NCBI RefSeq assembly: GCF_000003815.2
Contig: NC_049987.1
Location: forward strand, 25,321,723 to 25,379,701
Length of the DNA: 57,979 nucleotides
Direction of reading: 5' to 3'
Source: Branchiostoma floridae
Lineage: Eukaryota; Chordata; Leptocardii; Amphioxiformes; Branchiostomatidae
Position 1 is the first letter of the stretch. Every line of letters begins with the position of its first letter. Under the pieces are notes generated by a model. It did not search any database and was not told the origin of the DNA. It saw only the letters and a list, made by a program, of their open reading frames with translations. Below are positions 1-12,404 of the stretch, one piece after another. Position numbers and translations under genes: made by a program.

Positions 1-906
1 AGTTAAAAGTCGTTTATTTAAGCTTTATTTAAGCTGCTTAAAGTTAGGGGTAGCCGCGTCTGCCATCAGTCTAATTTTTTCTTCAATTAATGGATTTTGA
101 ATACTTTACTCCTTGATATCTTGTCATACTACAGTTTATTCAAAAGCTTCTGCGCAGACGCCTTTTATAATTACAGTGAGGAGGCAAAAGTCCTGCAGAA
201 GCGGACAACACCAACTCTGCATTGTCATAATACTGCCAAGAAATATGTAGTACAATTTATTGATATATATATATGATAGAGTTTCAGATATAAAGACATA
301 AAACGTAACAGGGCTTAGATCCTAAAGCTATAGCATGCAATGCCTAATTGTTTTAGATTCGAAGGCGTCGCATAGGAGACGGCCTGTGCAGTCTACGCAA
401 ACTAAAACAAAACAAAACAAAGCATTATACAAATATTTGGTTTACCGATGTGATAACTAATTCTCTCGAATTATGCACATTTTCAGCCTTGTAAATACTT
501 GCACGGTATCAAAAGATCGACCAATATGGATTGCAACACACAAATTGTGAAGTAGCGGGTTTAATGAGAGCCAGCAAGTGTATCTAGATGACTAAAACAA
601 ATTCAAGTTCCGAGCGGGATTTTTTCTTTGTTTACATATCCACTGATTCAGCCCACGCCATCTTTGTTTCAATCAATTTCCAAGCTTTGAAACACAATCA
701 AGTACCGAATTGCACCGTAGACACAACGGAAAGTCGTTCATACTAGATCACATAAAATTCATGTTTTCATAACTTTCATTATTAGATATAACGCGCTGCA
801 GCAGTCCCTCCCAGTCTGAGGGCTGAATTTCCTCGGCACAATAAGAATTCATCTCTGCAAGGACATTATATATTACGTTTTTTAATGTCTTTGATTTCCG
901 CCAGGC
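1..906. other. AT-rich non-coding DNA
   Basis: I see no gene, RNA or clear repeat here. The first 50 bases are rich in the same CTTAAA/TTTAAG words that recur at 2165-2495, so the window may begin inside a related element. Confidence 0.4.
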
Positions 907-2092
907 TCATCTGAGCTCACTTTCCTGCTGGCTTTAATTGACCTTATCATGTTATGTATTTGACTGAACTTATTCATTTTTTTCTATGCGGTGGTAAAAT
1001 GTACAATTTCTGGACGTGATTTCTGCATGGGCAAGCTTTTTAGCATGTATTTAGACTGGAATACATTTTACACCCTTCTTGGGCTGTTGACTTAGACTCT
1101 ATTGTTCAATTGTGAAATGGTCAGCAAGCCTGTCTATGAATAACAATAGCAATACACATAACATAGACCATCATGTCTGCTGACTATGCAAATCATTGTT
1201 TCCATTTAAACAACGCGCGATTTGGACCAATCAGCACTCGCGCTCCTAATTCAAATCTAGTCTGTCATCATTTGGTGATCGTAGCTTGCTTGGGTGTGGA
1301 CCTGCTACAGCTCCAACGTATAACTCAGCCCAGTGGACGCAGAATATAATGGCTCCAGGACACAAACACCGTACGGTCACCAAGAACAACAAAGCCGTGA
1401 GCCTGGCCGGTCGGTCGACTATTGCTGCCCTGGACAAGAATTGGATCACCCTGCTTATTGGAGGAAAGCGCTAGCCGGCCAATGGATACCCTGTGAAGCC
1501 AGAACTCCTAAGAGCCAGCGCGCAAAGGTTTACCAATCCCCGGGCCCAAAACACCCGCCAGTCTGCCGATCCAGCTAGCANNNNNNNNNNNNNNNNNNNN
1601 NNNNNNNNNNNNNNNNNNNNNNNNNNNNNNNNNNNNNNNNNNNNNNNNNNNNNNNNNNNNNNNNNNNNNNNNNNNNNNNNNNNNNNNNNNNNNNNNNNNN
1701 NNNNNNNNNNNNNNNNNNNNNNNNNNNNNNNNNNNNNNNNCGGGCCCCTTGCAACATGCCCCGTATCAAGCCCGGGGAGTTACGACGCCGCGCCGGCTAG
1801 TCGATTTATGGGGCATGTATCTCCCTCAACCCTGAACGAAAGTCTACGTAGTTCAAGATCGTTTCCAGACGACCTGGAAGCCTGAGACATCTGAATGGAT
1901 GGAACTGGACGAAGAATGCAGAAAGCAAGATGTTCTACTGGCCCAGGAGTGAATGCATCACGCCGAGACATATATCGTGACGCTAAACATGGCATATTTG
2001 ATTGCGTGCATGTACAAAGATTGGAACACAACAACTGCTGGCCATAAAAAAACAAACAAGAAAGGATACCTGAATTACATAACATTACACCA
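907..2092 (+). repeat. Left arm of a large inverted repeat
   Basis: The reverse complement of this segment matches 3128-4287 nearly throughout, for example GGCTTTAATTGACCT near 930 against AGGTCAATTAAAGCC near 4243. The arm holds a short frame starting MAPGHKHRT near 1350 that I do not recognise. Relative to the other arm it carries extra GC-rich sequence near 1755-1805 and a 160-base gap. It could be the terminal repeat of a foldback-type transposon, a segmental inversion-duplication or an assembly product. Confidence 0.8.
1581..1740. other. Assembly gap (160 N)
   Basis: Unknown bases inside the left arm of the inverted repeat. The matching part of the right arm is GC-rich sequence around 3440-3615. 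Confidence 1.
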
Positions 2093-2164
2093 CATTACAT
2101 AAAAGATACATTGACTGACACATGATCGTAGTATGCAAAATCATTGAAATAAAGGAGCTTATAT

Positions 2165-2495
2165 CAAGCTTAAATATCGATATTTACAACTGATTTACAG
2201 CTCTTAAATGAGTGCCATTAATTACTCTTTAAGAAAACTTTAAGACAACTTAAATCAAATCTTTTACGGAACTTTACAGAGCTTAAAGTTAGCGTAATCA
2301 TTTGGAATTAAGTATACTTTACGGTGCTTAAATGTTGCTTAAATGTGTGCCACTACGTGCCGTTTACGGACGCATGTAATAATGGCTTAAACATAATATT
2401 TACGAATGCGTAAGCATTGCGTAAAGTAACTTAAAGAATGCCAATACGGCACCCTTAAGCACACTTTAAGAGAGCTTAAAGAGCGGTTTTCATGC
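2165..2495. repeat. CTTAAA/TTTAAG-rich segment
   Basis: Words of the type CTTAAA, TTTAAG and TTTACG recur every 10-30 bases in both orientations and end at CGGTTTTCATGCAGTG, which looks like a transposon end. Subterminal word repetition of this kind is known in hAT- and Mutator-type non-autonomous elements. I could not find the opposite terminus, so the class is open. Confidence 0.45.
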
Positions 2496-2784
2496 AGTGT
2501 TTGGGGCAGATGACGTTTGGAAAGTTTGTTTTTGCTAACATTTTACAATTTCAAATTTTAAACGCTTAACAATGTCAATGAGTATTGGATTGGCACTACA
2601 ATGACTGATAGTAAATTTAGTGTTTTATCAAAAATTGGTGTTGCATGACCTCTGTTACAATTGTCTTATAAGTAGTGATATGTAATACATGATATCAAAT
2701 ATTGTTTCAGCTACGTTCTGTAATGCGTATCTAAAGGGACACTCACTAGAATTCATTTGATAGATATAAATGTGGTCTACTTTC

Positions 2785-3127
2785 AGGGACAACCACGGGA
2801 CTAAAATCACTACTTGAAACTCTACAAGCATTAATTAAATAGGCAATACATGGATCTTTCTTTGACGAGAAGTTGAATCAGAATTATAATTTGCCTTGTC
2901 ATGTAGAGTACTTTGAACATGGCTAAAATTAACAAGTTTCGCCAAATGCAAAAAAGCGGCCAATTTCAGCGACAACCACGTCACTACATTTCACGACTCA
3001 AAACTCTGCAATTATTTATGAGATAGGCAATACCTAGAAAAGAAGTGTAATCAGACTTCTAATTCACTTTGTCACATATAGCACTTGGAAAATGGCTAAA
3101 ATTCACAATTTTCGCCAAACGCAAAAA
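2785..3127 (+). repeat. Diverged tandem duplication of about 170 bp
   Basis: Two successive blocks share the order CAGxGACAACCACG, AGGCAATAC, TTTGTCA or TTGTCAT, ATGGCTAAAATT and TTTCGCCAAA. The second block ends exactly where the right arm of the inverted repeat starts. It fills the spacer between the arms. Confidence 0.7.
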
Positions 3128-4287
3128 GGTGNTATGTTATGTAGTTCAGGTATCCTTTCTTGTTTTTTTTTATGGCCAGCCGTTGTTGTGTTCACAATCT
3201 TTGTACATGCACGCAATCAAATATGCCATGTTTAGCTCCACCCTCTATATCTCGGCGTGATGCATTCACTCCTGGGACAGTAGAACATCTTGCTTTCTGC
3301 ATTCTTCGTCCAGTTCCATCCATTCAGATGTCTCAGGCCTCCAGGTCATCTGGAAACGATCTTGAACTACGTAGGCTTTCGTTCAGGGTTGAAGGAGATA
3401 CATGCCCCGTAAATCGGGGCATGTTGCTAGGGGCCCGGGGAGTTACACCGCTGCGCTCCCTTGCCTACTCTAGGAAACCAAACTGGGTAACGAGAATACC
3501 GATCCCCGCCTGCCCAACGCGCGCCCGCACTACCAGCTGGCCCCACTTACGTCGACCCCCGACTATCGCTTGCTTCTCCGAGAGGCAAAGCGATAGTTGC
3601 TAGCTGGATCGGCAGACGGGCGGGTGCTTTGGGCCCGGGGCGCGGGGATCGGTAAACATTTGCGCGCTGGCTCTTAGGAGTTCTGGCTTCACAGGGTATC
3701 CATTGGCCGGCTAGCGCTTTCCTTCAATAAGCAGGGTGATCCAATTCTTGTCCAGGGCAGCAATAGTCGACCGACCGGCCAGGCTCAAGGCTTTGTTGTT
3801 CTTAATGACCGTACGGTGTTTGTGTCCTGGAGCCATTACTAGTATATTCTGCGTCCCCTGGGCTGAGTTATACGTTGGAGCTGTAGCAGGTCCACACCCA
3901 AGCAAGCTACGATCACCAAATGATGACAGACTAGATTTGAATTAGGAGCGCGAGTACTGATTGGTCCAAATCGCGCGTTGTTTAAATTGAAACAATGATT
4001 TGCATAGTCAGCAGACATGATGGTCTATGTTATGTGTATTGTTATTGTTATTCATAGACAGGCTGACCAATTCACAATTGAACATTAGAGTCTAAGTCAA
4101 CAGCCCAAGAAGGGTGTAAAATGTATTCCAGTCCAAATGCATGCTAAAAAGCTTGCCCATGCAGAAATCACGTCTAGAAATAGTAAATTTTACCACCGCA
4201 TAGAAAAAAATGAATAAGTTCAGTAAAATACAAACATGATTAGGTCAATTAAAGCCAGCAGGAAAAGTCAAATCATGAATTTGAGCT
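3128..4287 (-). repeat. Right arm of a large inverted repeat
   Basis: Reverse complement of 907-2092; it stops at a gap, so the true outer end is unknown. It includes an imperfect inverted GC-rich stretch near 3410-3480 that contains the word GGGGCATG twice in this copy. Confidence 0.8.
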
Positions 4288-4808
4288 NNNNNNNNNNNNN
4301 NNNNNNNNNNNNNNNNNNNNNNNNNNNNNNNNNNNNNNNNNNNNNNNNNNNNNNNNNNNNNNNNNNNNNNNNNNNNNNNNNNNNNNNNNNNNNNNNNNNN
4401 NNNNNNNNNNNNNNNNNNNNNNNNNNNNNNNNNNNNNNNNNNNNNNNNNNNNNNNNNNNNNNNNNNNNNNNNNNNNNNNNNNNNNNNNNNNNNNNNNNNN
4501 NNNNNNNNNNNNNNNNNNNNNNNNNNNNNNNNNNNNNNNNNNNNNNNNNNNNNNNNNNNNNNNNNNNNNNNNNNNNNNNNNNNNNNNNNNNNNNNNNNNN
4601 NNNNNNNNNNNNNNNNNNNNNNNNNNNNNNNNNNNNNNNNNNNNNNNNNNNNNNNNNNNNNNNNNNNNNNNNNNNNNNNNNNNNNNNNNNNNNNNNNNNN
4701 NNNNNNNNNNNNNNNNNNNNNNNNNNNNNNNNNNNNNNNNNNNNNNNNNNNNNNNNNNNNNNNNNNNNNNNNNNNNNNNNNNNNNNNNNNNNNNNNNNNN
4801 NNNNNNNN
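4288..4808. other. Assembly gap (521 N)
   Basis: Unknown bases at the outer end of the right inverted-repeat arm. Confidence 1.
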
Positions 4809-7800
4809 ATTATGATGTATAATTTTCCAACAAAATGTAGTCTAGAAAACCATTCCCAACGCGCAAATTACATGAAAATTTTTTAGTACATACTGACATA
4901 TGTTCCCTTTCAGAACTAGTGAGATTTATTGAGAAACATGTTCCTGCTCTGTGAAAAATATTGATTTTTTCACATTTATGCATATAATTTTAGGGTACCT
5001 TTTTCTATAATCACCTTATAACTCAAAACAAAGACCATATACAATATATTCAACTACATCTGAGTGTAGAACAGGACATTTCCAAAGATTTAATTCCCTT
5101 TTCAATCATTTTAAGTCATTGCTACCGTTTTCTACAAAGGTTTGAAGTTTGTACCATCAATTTTTACCCTGTAAGCCATGTTTTAGTAAATCTGCCCATC
5201 ACTCAACGTGACAGGTCGTAATTAGCACCTCCATGGGAAGGAATTAGCTGTAATTTGCACTTGTGCCATGACAAAAGAACCAAGGTTTATTGTTATGCGT
5301 AGACTAGTCTGTTGTTATAAACAGTTGTTTTGTAGCAAGATTGTTATTATGCTCATAGAACGAGAAAAGTTTTAGTCAATGTTAGAGAATAAGTCTCTCT
5401 ATTTACATTGAAGATGGATTCTACAAGATGCACATCCAGAAAGCCGTACAAAATACAAAAGTAGGGTTCAAGCGCCACCAACTTGGCCGGGCATTTTGGC
5501 CCCGCAGCGCGGCTTTGAATCCCTGGTGTCAAGAGACTGTACTATTCGGCAAAAACTCAGCAAAATTCGCTCAAAGCAAGTCCGACTTGGGCTCTGTTGC
5601 AGTCTTCGAACGGGGCTGTTTTTTATTGGGGATGGGGGGGGGCGTTGGTTCGCGATTTTCAACGTCTAGCTACGAAAGGGGTTTTGCCCAAGGAGCTTGG
5701 TTTGCCGAGGAAGGGAGTTTGCCGTGGCATAAGATAGCATCATTAGCTTGGGAAGGAAGGTGGAGGCCAATGAAACTCCTCACTAATACTATCTTATGCT
5801 ATCGCAAGTTCTGCTTGGAGATAAGTTATATAGCTCAGATATTAACCTACTTGCTCAATACATTACAACCTCCTTGACTCAATACTGACAAACTGGGGTA
5901 TGAAATGACGCGATTTTGGTCCAACAATTTTTTCGAACGCACCAGAATAGAACAGAGAGCCAAATTGTGTGCTTTGAGAAGTAAAACATAATACAGGTTG
6001 CTATAGTTTGCATGAAATAGTGTATAAAACTGACCATGAGAACAACAAACTATTAGGGAATACTATGCAATCTACAGCCATAATGATTCTGGCCTGTCGC
6101 CATGTTTGTTATCATTATTGATTAGAATGTTTGTTTAGGGCTGTCAGAGCGATTTTTAACCTCCTTGGTCAGAGTAAAATTGCCCATGATGAAAAGAATT
6201 TGAAATCCACCCAAATGCATGTACAGTATACTTCGATGTGTAAACTTTTGTAGAAAAACGTGAAAAAAGTGATATTGGTCTCCTCCTTCTATATTTCCCC
6301 CAAGACAATTGTACAAAAGTTGTGTTATTTGGAGGTTGGTCCAGGCAGACAACCATACATATGATCTAGGCCGACAAAGGAAAATAACCACACTAATTCA
6401 ACTCGTATGTTCTTTTCTTTTTATAGCTAGAATCCTGTGCTTCCCTTATCAGAAACGCCCATGTTGGTGAAATGCCCTTTCCCGGGCCGTTATATTGGGC
6501 ATAAAAGTCTGGTCATTTAGGGCAAGGAGTTTATATAGAAATATATAGAATGTCTTCTATTTAATGTGTTTATGTTGTGCTGTGCTCTTTTGCAGTTTAC
6601 TTGAAGCACTTCAAATATGATGCATAACATTTTTGATAAATGTTTATAGAGCAGCGGGAGTGGTTAAAACTTTCAGAAGCATGTCAAATACTTCAAACAT
6701 CTATCTGAGTATGAGACTGTGATTTTTTCCCCATCTTTTGTATGGGTTAGATTGTAGTTCTCCCTGGTTGTGAAGAAGGTACTTTTTGTTTGTCGTTCAC
6801 ACCCGAACAGAGACAAAAGACCAGACTACACATACGCCGTGGCAAATACAACTTTTACAATGGCTGCCCTGCTGAAATTTAGGATTGAACAAAGGAGCTT
6901 CCATTTTGCTTAGCTGTGATTGACAAACTCAAAAGTGTCATATTTAAGTGTCAAATTTATGGTTAAAGAAAATGAACCAATAAGAATAAGGAAATGACGA
7001 TTAGAAAATAGATTGAAAGTTAATCAAAGCGCGTGCATTCCCATATCCCCATTCAGCGTTTCACAGATGTGTATTGTTTCTTGTTTTGCCGAAATCATTA
7101 GTGGCCATGAACCAGTATTCTGTATGTATAAACACACGACTGTCTTGTCCTTTCCTTTGCACTTCCTCAGATTTTAGAAATTGAGTGCGAGCAATTACCT
7201 CACCAGGACAGATTAGCGCCTGATTGGGATGCAAAGTGAAGGCGGGACACTGGGCGACAATTATCACTCAAACTACTGCATATTTACAAGCTATATGCTG
7301 GCACTTGGCTCATTTAAATATCCAAGTACCTAATAATCATATTTAAATGAGATATCTGGCAAGGCAGGCCTGGGCAATCTTAAGTGAATGGAGTACAAGG
7401 GCCGAAATTTTCTTGAGAGCAAATGGATGGAGTATGCGGTGCGTTTCACATGATGTGCTGTGGCTTCTCTCAATTTGACTAAATCATGCAGTTCTTATTA
7501 GTCGGTTGCCTTGACGATTTGATTTGCACATAAGAGGAACGCGTAAGCTGGTGCGATTGGTTAATTGTAACGGTGCAATATCCAGGCAGGAGAATCGGCC
7601 AGGGGTTATATATAAATATTTCAGTGGTACTTTCAGGCTTTTTCTGTGTTTCGACGGCTCTATGTAATGCTGAACGTTTTCTTTACGTGTTTGATAATCA
7701 TTTAATACCTACATGCAAAATGGAGGTAAAGTTTTGGCTCCGTGTATCTGTGTGTGTGCGTGCACCCAGAGCAAGAACGGATTGTACTAAGAACCTCAGG

Positions 7801-8253
7801 ATGCATTGTGATGATATTCAGTATGTTGGTAGGTGTTTTGACGCAGCGTTCAAGGTCGATATTGGGCCTCATGGTGGTTGACCTTAGTACTGCAGCATCA
7901 CCGATTTTTGTATCTTTTGCCTTGGATATGCTGTGCTCCTGATTTTTGAGAGGCACATAGCTTTTAATGTAAGGGAAAAGGCTTGGGCTCCCGCCCCTAG
8001 CCCTTTTCAGAGGAGTAAAATGATATTCGGCATGCAGGTACCATAGACAATCGCTATCATCATTGGTAGATGTGAGTTCATTGATCGAATATGAGTTGCA
8101 ATCAGACAACTTGTTCGGCATGTTATCTGTCTATATTTGCCAACTACCTGTCGAGCCTGCCACGCAAAATTTGCATAATTAATTTGGAAATCGTCTAAAC
8201 CCACTTTGGTCCATTATAGGAATATTGCAACACGTGACATTGGTAACTGAGAA
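4809..8253. other. Non-coding DNA upstream of the Tyr-motif exon
   Basis: No convincing coding exon. The longest open frames have no recognisable domain and biased composition, so I read them as chance. A perfect 12-bp stem TCATTTAAATAT (7310-7321 with 7339-7350) encloses a 17-base loop. A TATATATAAA word at 7607-7616 lies 640 bases upstream of the exon at 8254 and could be a core promoter, but nothing else supports it. Confidence 0.35.
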
Positions 8254-9001
8254 ATGGAACTGCCGGCCTCCAACCCGGTGTACGGGTATGACCTGAAGGG
8301 GACGGATCCTGATACTGACTTGCGACCGGCTAGCGTGGAGCCAGCTGCCATCAGAAATCAGGAGGAGGATGCTGATGACGATATTGACCATCAACCAGCT
8401 ATGATGGAGCCATATGCTGTTGCATATCAGGACAAAGATGCTGATGATGACTTTAGCCTGTCACAAGAAAGAGGAGCTGCTGGCATTTCCGGGAATGATG
8501 CTGCCACTTCCATGACCATGCCTTATAAAGGTAAAGCTGCAACCCAGAGCAGACAGGGAAAGCAGACTATTCAACCAAACAGCGATACATACATGTGCCA
8601 TGCCCTTGCGATGAAGACACGTTCGAAAGATACCAAGACCAAGGCGCCCATTCAGAAACAAATAGTGGCTTCAACCAGCAAAGAAGATTTGCCAGTTCAC
8701 TTAGCAGGACGTGATAGAGCCGAGAACAGTGCTGAGGCTCCAGCCCTTTCCGGGGGCGGCGGTACCATGCGCGAGTCTCCACATCCTCCAAACGAAGCCT
8801 CCGTGCCCATAAACCCCCAACCTAACCTCACGTACGAGCACATGTACAACCCGTGGCCCTCTGACCCCATGCGTGCACAATACGCCTCCAACCCGGTGTA
8901 CGGGTATGACCTGAAGGGCATGGATCCTGATACTGACTTGAGACCAGCTAGCATGGAGCCAGATGCAGTCAGAAATCAGGAGGAGGATGCTGATGATAAT
9001 A
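8254..9001 (+). CDS. Acidic, tyrosine-motif protein exon, 3' end lost in a gap
   Basis: The frame stays open from ATG 8254 to the gap at 9002, about 249 codons. It is hydrophilic and has no membrane segment in the part that can be read. A block of about 39 residues with SNPVYGYDLKG, DPDTDLRPAS and RNQEEDADD occurs at residues 6-44 and again near 212-249, a period of 618 bases, so the exon contains a duplicated unit of about 206 residues. Tyr motifs (EPYAVAY, YEHMY, NPVYGY) are of the kind phosphorylated in cytoplasmic tails. From memory, amphioxus has families of single-pass receptors with N-terminal tails rich in such motifs; this may be the tail exon of one. The membrane and extracellular parts would lie in or past the gap. 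An in-frame stop sits four codons before the ATG, but a splice acceptor near 8250 is not excluded. Confidence 0.5.
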
Positions 9002-9993
9002 NNNNNNNNNNNNNNNNNNNNNNNNNNNNNNNNNNNNNNNNNNNNNNNNNNNNNNNNNNNNNNNNNNNNNNNNNNNNNNNNNNNNNNNNNNNNNNNNNNN
9101 NNNNNNNNNNNNNNNNNNNNNNNNNNNNNNNNNNNNNNNNNNNNNNNNNNNNNNNNNNNNNNNNNNNNNNNNNNNNNNNNNNNNNNNNNNNNNNNNNNNN
9201 NNNNNNNNNNNNNNNNNNNNNNNNNNNNNNNNNNNNNNNNNNNNNNNNNNNNNNNNNNNNNNNNNNNNNNNNNNNNNNNNNNNNNNNNNNNNNNNNNNNN
9301 NNNNNNNNNNNNNNNNNNNNNNNNNNNNNNNNNNNNNNNNNNNNNNNNNNNNNNNNNNNNNNNNNNNNNNNNNNNNNNNNNNNNNNNNNNNNNNNNNNNN
9401 NNNNNNNNNNNNNNNNNNNNNNNNNNNNNNNNNNNNNNNNNNNNNNNNNNNNNNNNNNNNNNNNNNNNNNNNNNNNNNNNNNNNNNNNNNNNNNNNNNNN
9501 NNNNNNNNNNNNNNNNNNNNNNNNNNNNNNNNNNNNNNNNNNNNNNNNNNNNNNNNNNNNNNNNNNNNNNNNNNNNNNNNNNNNNNNNNNNNNNNNNNNN
9601 NNNNNNNNNNNNNNNNNNNNNNNNNNNNNNNNNNNNNNNNNNNNNNNNNNNNNNNNNNNNNNNNNNNNNNNNNNNNNNNNNNNNNNNNNNNNNNNNNNNN
9701 NNNNNNNNNNNNNNNNNNNNNNNNNNNNNNNNNNNNNNNNNNNNNNNNNNNNNNNNNNNNNNNNNNNNNNNNNNNNNNNNNNNNNNNNNNNNNNNNNNNN
9801 NNNNNNNNNNNNNNNNNNNNNNNNNNNNNNNNNNNNNNNNNNNNNNNNNNNNNNNNNNNNNNNNNNNNNNNNNNNNNNNNNNNNNNNNNNNNNNNNNNNN
9901 NNNNNNNNNNNNNNNNNNNNNNNNNNNNNNNNNNNNNNNNNNNNNNNNNNNNNNNNNNNNNNNNNNNNNNNNNNNNNNNNNNNNNNNNNNNNN
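9002..9993. other. Assembly gap (992 N)
   Basis: Unknown bases that cut off the tyrosine-motif exon in its second repeat unit. The open frame that seems to continue through the gap is only an effect of unknown bases. Confidence 1.
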
Positions 9994-11701
9994 AGTTTGA
10001 TTATTTAAGATGACGTCGAAAGAATTGCTTAAGAAATCAGATGTTTCTGTATTGCAGTCGAGTTAGTGTCAGCGAGATATCACGATGTCACATGTGTCAC
10101 AAGTTTGTCTTACGATTTTGAAGTCGTAGAGTTATCTAGCAGTTTATGACAGAACCGACCACCGACAGGCATTTAAGACAGTCCTTTCGTAACAAGACTG
10201 TTAACGCTTCGCGACTCAGAACGTAATAAGTTTATCGTACAGCAATCGCGCGACGAACCCCACTCAGGAATAAAAAGTTTTACCTGCTCTGGAGGCGTAC
10301 ATAGGGTTGGGTACCCTCGCAGCGGCGTGCGCACGTGCCTTCCAATCAGTCTGCTGCATATGTGTGGTGCCTGGAGGAAAATGTCAAAATTGAAATGGGG
10401 TCGACGGTATGGATTTAGGAAAACAGTCGCTTCAAGATTTTATCAAATCGAAATACAATATGATGTGAACAATAATATATCCATTAACCCTATTCAGACA
10501 AGGCTTTTTTGGTCAATCCTGGACGGGGGGAGGGGCTTTTAAGGCCCACCCTCCTTTAATTCTTAAACGACTTATTGTATGGCCACGAAATTGTCAGAAT
10601 AGACATAATATGTCACAAAGATGTTTGGAAATTTTACGCTATTATGACATGTATGACGTATTTATGACGTCATCATTTTTGATTGTATTGGCTGGAACTA
10701 TGAAAAAGGGGTAGTACCAGAAAACTTCAAGGTATGCAAAAAACCTAACAGCAAGTACAGATAACAGAATAACAACTTGAATGTTTGTTACGACTTGTGT
10801 TGCCATGAAATGAGGTCATGCATATCTAAGATACCAGTTGGGCTCCACCATCTTATATCCACAGCCTTGAAAATGAGAAAATACGTTTTTGCAACAAATA
10901 ATCGCCCAAGACCACAAAAATAGACTAAAACATTTGTTGACGTGATCAAATGCGTATGTAATTTTGAAAAAAAAATTCCAGGTAACATAAGATTTCATTC
11001 ATGACAGAAAATAGCAGTAATATATAATGTATCGCTGTTTGGTTGAATAGTGCCCTTTCCCTGTCCGCTCTGGGTTGCAGCTTTACCTTTATAAGGCATG
11101 GTCAGCTCGCGTATGAACTGCGTATGAACTGATGTTCGGATCGCTGTTGGTTGTTCTATGGGTGAGGCTGAACAGTTCCAGTGTATGCCATTAATGCCTG
11201 TAATTCCGGGTGAAATTGGAGGAAAACGACGTTGTCATTATCTCAAGAATCAAACCTTCAAACCATGCATAAAAACTTGCCCTTAAATGCAACCCTAACT
11301 ATCATCAAACTAAACTAAGTAAGTTAAGGCACTCGTCGGTCTCGCAGGACCATGAGTAGTACTAGACTACGACAGATTTTATACGGTTAGTCTGCAGATA
11401 GCCCCCTAATCAGAGCACTTGAATTTTTCCTCCAAACGGCAGATTGACGATTAAGTTATTGCTTTGGATTCGCGCACACACAGAGAGACAAGGAAGCAAA
11501 ACTATACCTCCATTTTTCATGCAGGTAATGATTATGAAACACATCAGTGGGGGGGGGGGTCAGCGTAAAGAAAGCGTGCAGCGCCGTCGAAACACAGAAA
11601 ACGCCTCCAAGTATCACTGAAATAACCCCTGACGGATTCTTCTGCCTAAATATTACATCATTACAATTAACTAATCACAACACCTTACGCTACCAACTGT
11701 A
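9994..11701. other. Non-coding DNA with a partial piggyBac-like MITE
   Basis: No exon seen. At 10492 the sequence TTAACCCTATTCAGACAAGG followed by a G-rich run, AAGGCCCACCCTCCTTTAAT and TGACGT words resembles the left end of the complete element at 16364-17272. I do not find its other terminus. Near 11340-11700 there is only AT-rich sequence and a poly-G run. Confidence 0.4.
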
Positions 11702-12200
11702 TTAGCAAGTGTGTTACGGCGAAGGCCGGTTAAATCGGCTATATAGATACAGATACAGAAGCTGGTGTGTTACGTCGAAGGCCGGTTATACCGGCTATAT
11801 AGATACAGATACAGAAGCTGGTGTGTTACGTCGAAGGCCGGTTATATTAGATACAGATACAGAAGCTGGTGTGTTACGTCGAAGGCCGGTTATACCGGCT
11901 ATATAGATACAGATACAGAAGCTGGTGTGTTACGTCGAAGGCCGGTTATACCGGCTATATAGATACAGATACAGAAGCTGGTGTGTTACGTCGAAGGCCG
12001 GTTATACCGGCTATATATATATATATAGATACAGATACAGAAGCTGGTGTGTTACGTCGAAGGCCGGTTATACCGGCTATATAGATACAGATACAGAAGC
12101 TGGTGTGTTACGTCGAAGGCCGGTTATGCCGGCTATATAGATACAGATACAGAAGCTGGTGTGTTGCGCCCAAGGCCGGTTTATACCGGCTATTTAAACT
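11702..12200 (+). repeat. 56-bp minisatellite, about nine units
   Basis: The unit reads GATACAGATACAGAAGCTGG, then TGTGTTACGTCGAAGGCC, then GGTTATACCGGCTATATA. Unit starts (GTGTGTTAC) fall at 11709, 11765, 11821, 11869, 11925 and onward. One unit is shortened to 48 bases and another has an expanded TATATATATA spacer. Each unit holds a short inverted repeat GCCGG-ttata-CCGGC that could form a hairpin. The third unit has lost its CCGGC half. All frames through it are repetitive, so I do not read it as coding. Confidence 0.95.
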
Positions 12201-12217
12201 GATTAGTCATTGGTCCC

Positions 12218-12376
12218 NNNNNNNNNNNNNNNNNNNNNNNNNNNNNNNNNNNNNNNNNNNNNNNNNNNNNNNNNNNNNNNNNNNNNNNNNNNNNNNNNNN
12301 NNNNNNNNNNNNNNNNNNNNNNNNNNNNNNNNNNNNNNNNNNNNNNNNNNNNNNNNNNNNNNNNNNNNNNNNNNNN
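12218..12376. other. Assembly gap (159 N)
   Basis: Unknown bases between the minisatellite and the promoter-like segment. Confidence 1.
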
Positions 12377-12404
12377 GTCCTTAAATCTGGGGACTTCTTC
12401 TCAT

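Noticed and set aside
5428-5877. 149-codon plus-strand frame
   Set aside because: No known domain, includes a poly-G run coding Gly, and a competing frame lies opposite it; best read as chance.
8254-10008. Single 584-codon gene running through the gap
   Set aside because: The frame stays open only because unknown bases cannot show stops; only 8254-9001 is supported.
11709-12140. Overlapping frames coding RLYRYRYRSW repeats
   Set aside because: They are translations of the 56-bp minisatellite in all phases, with no start or context of a gene.
11702-12200. CRISPR-like array
   Set aside because: Units are directly adjacent without unique spacers, and the DNA is eukaryotic.
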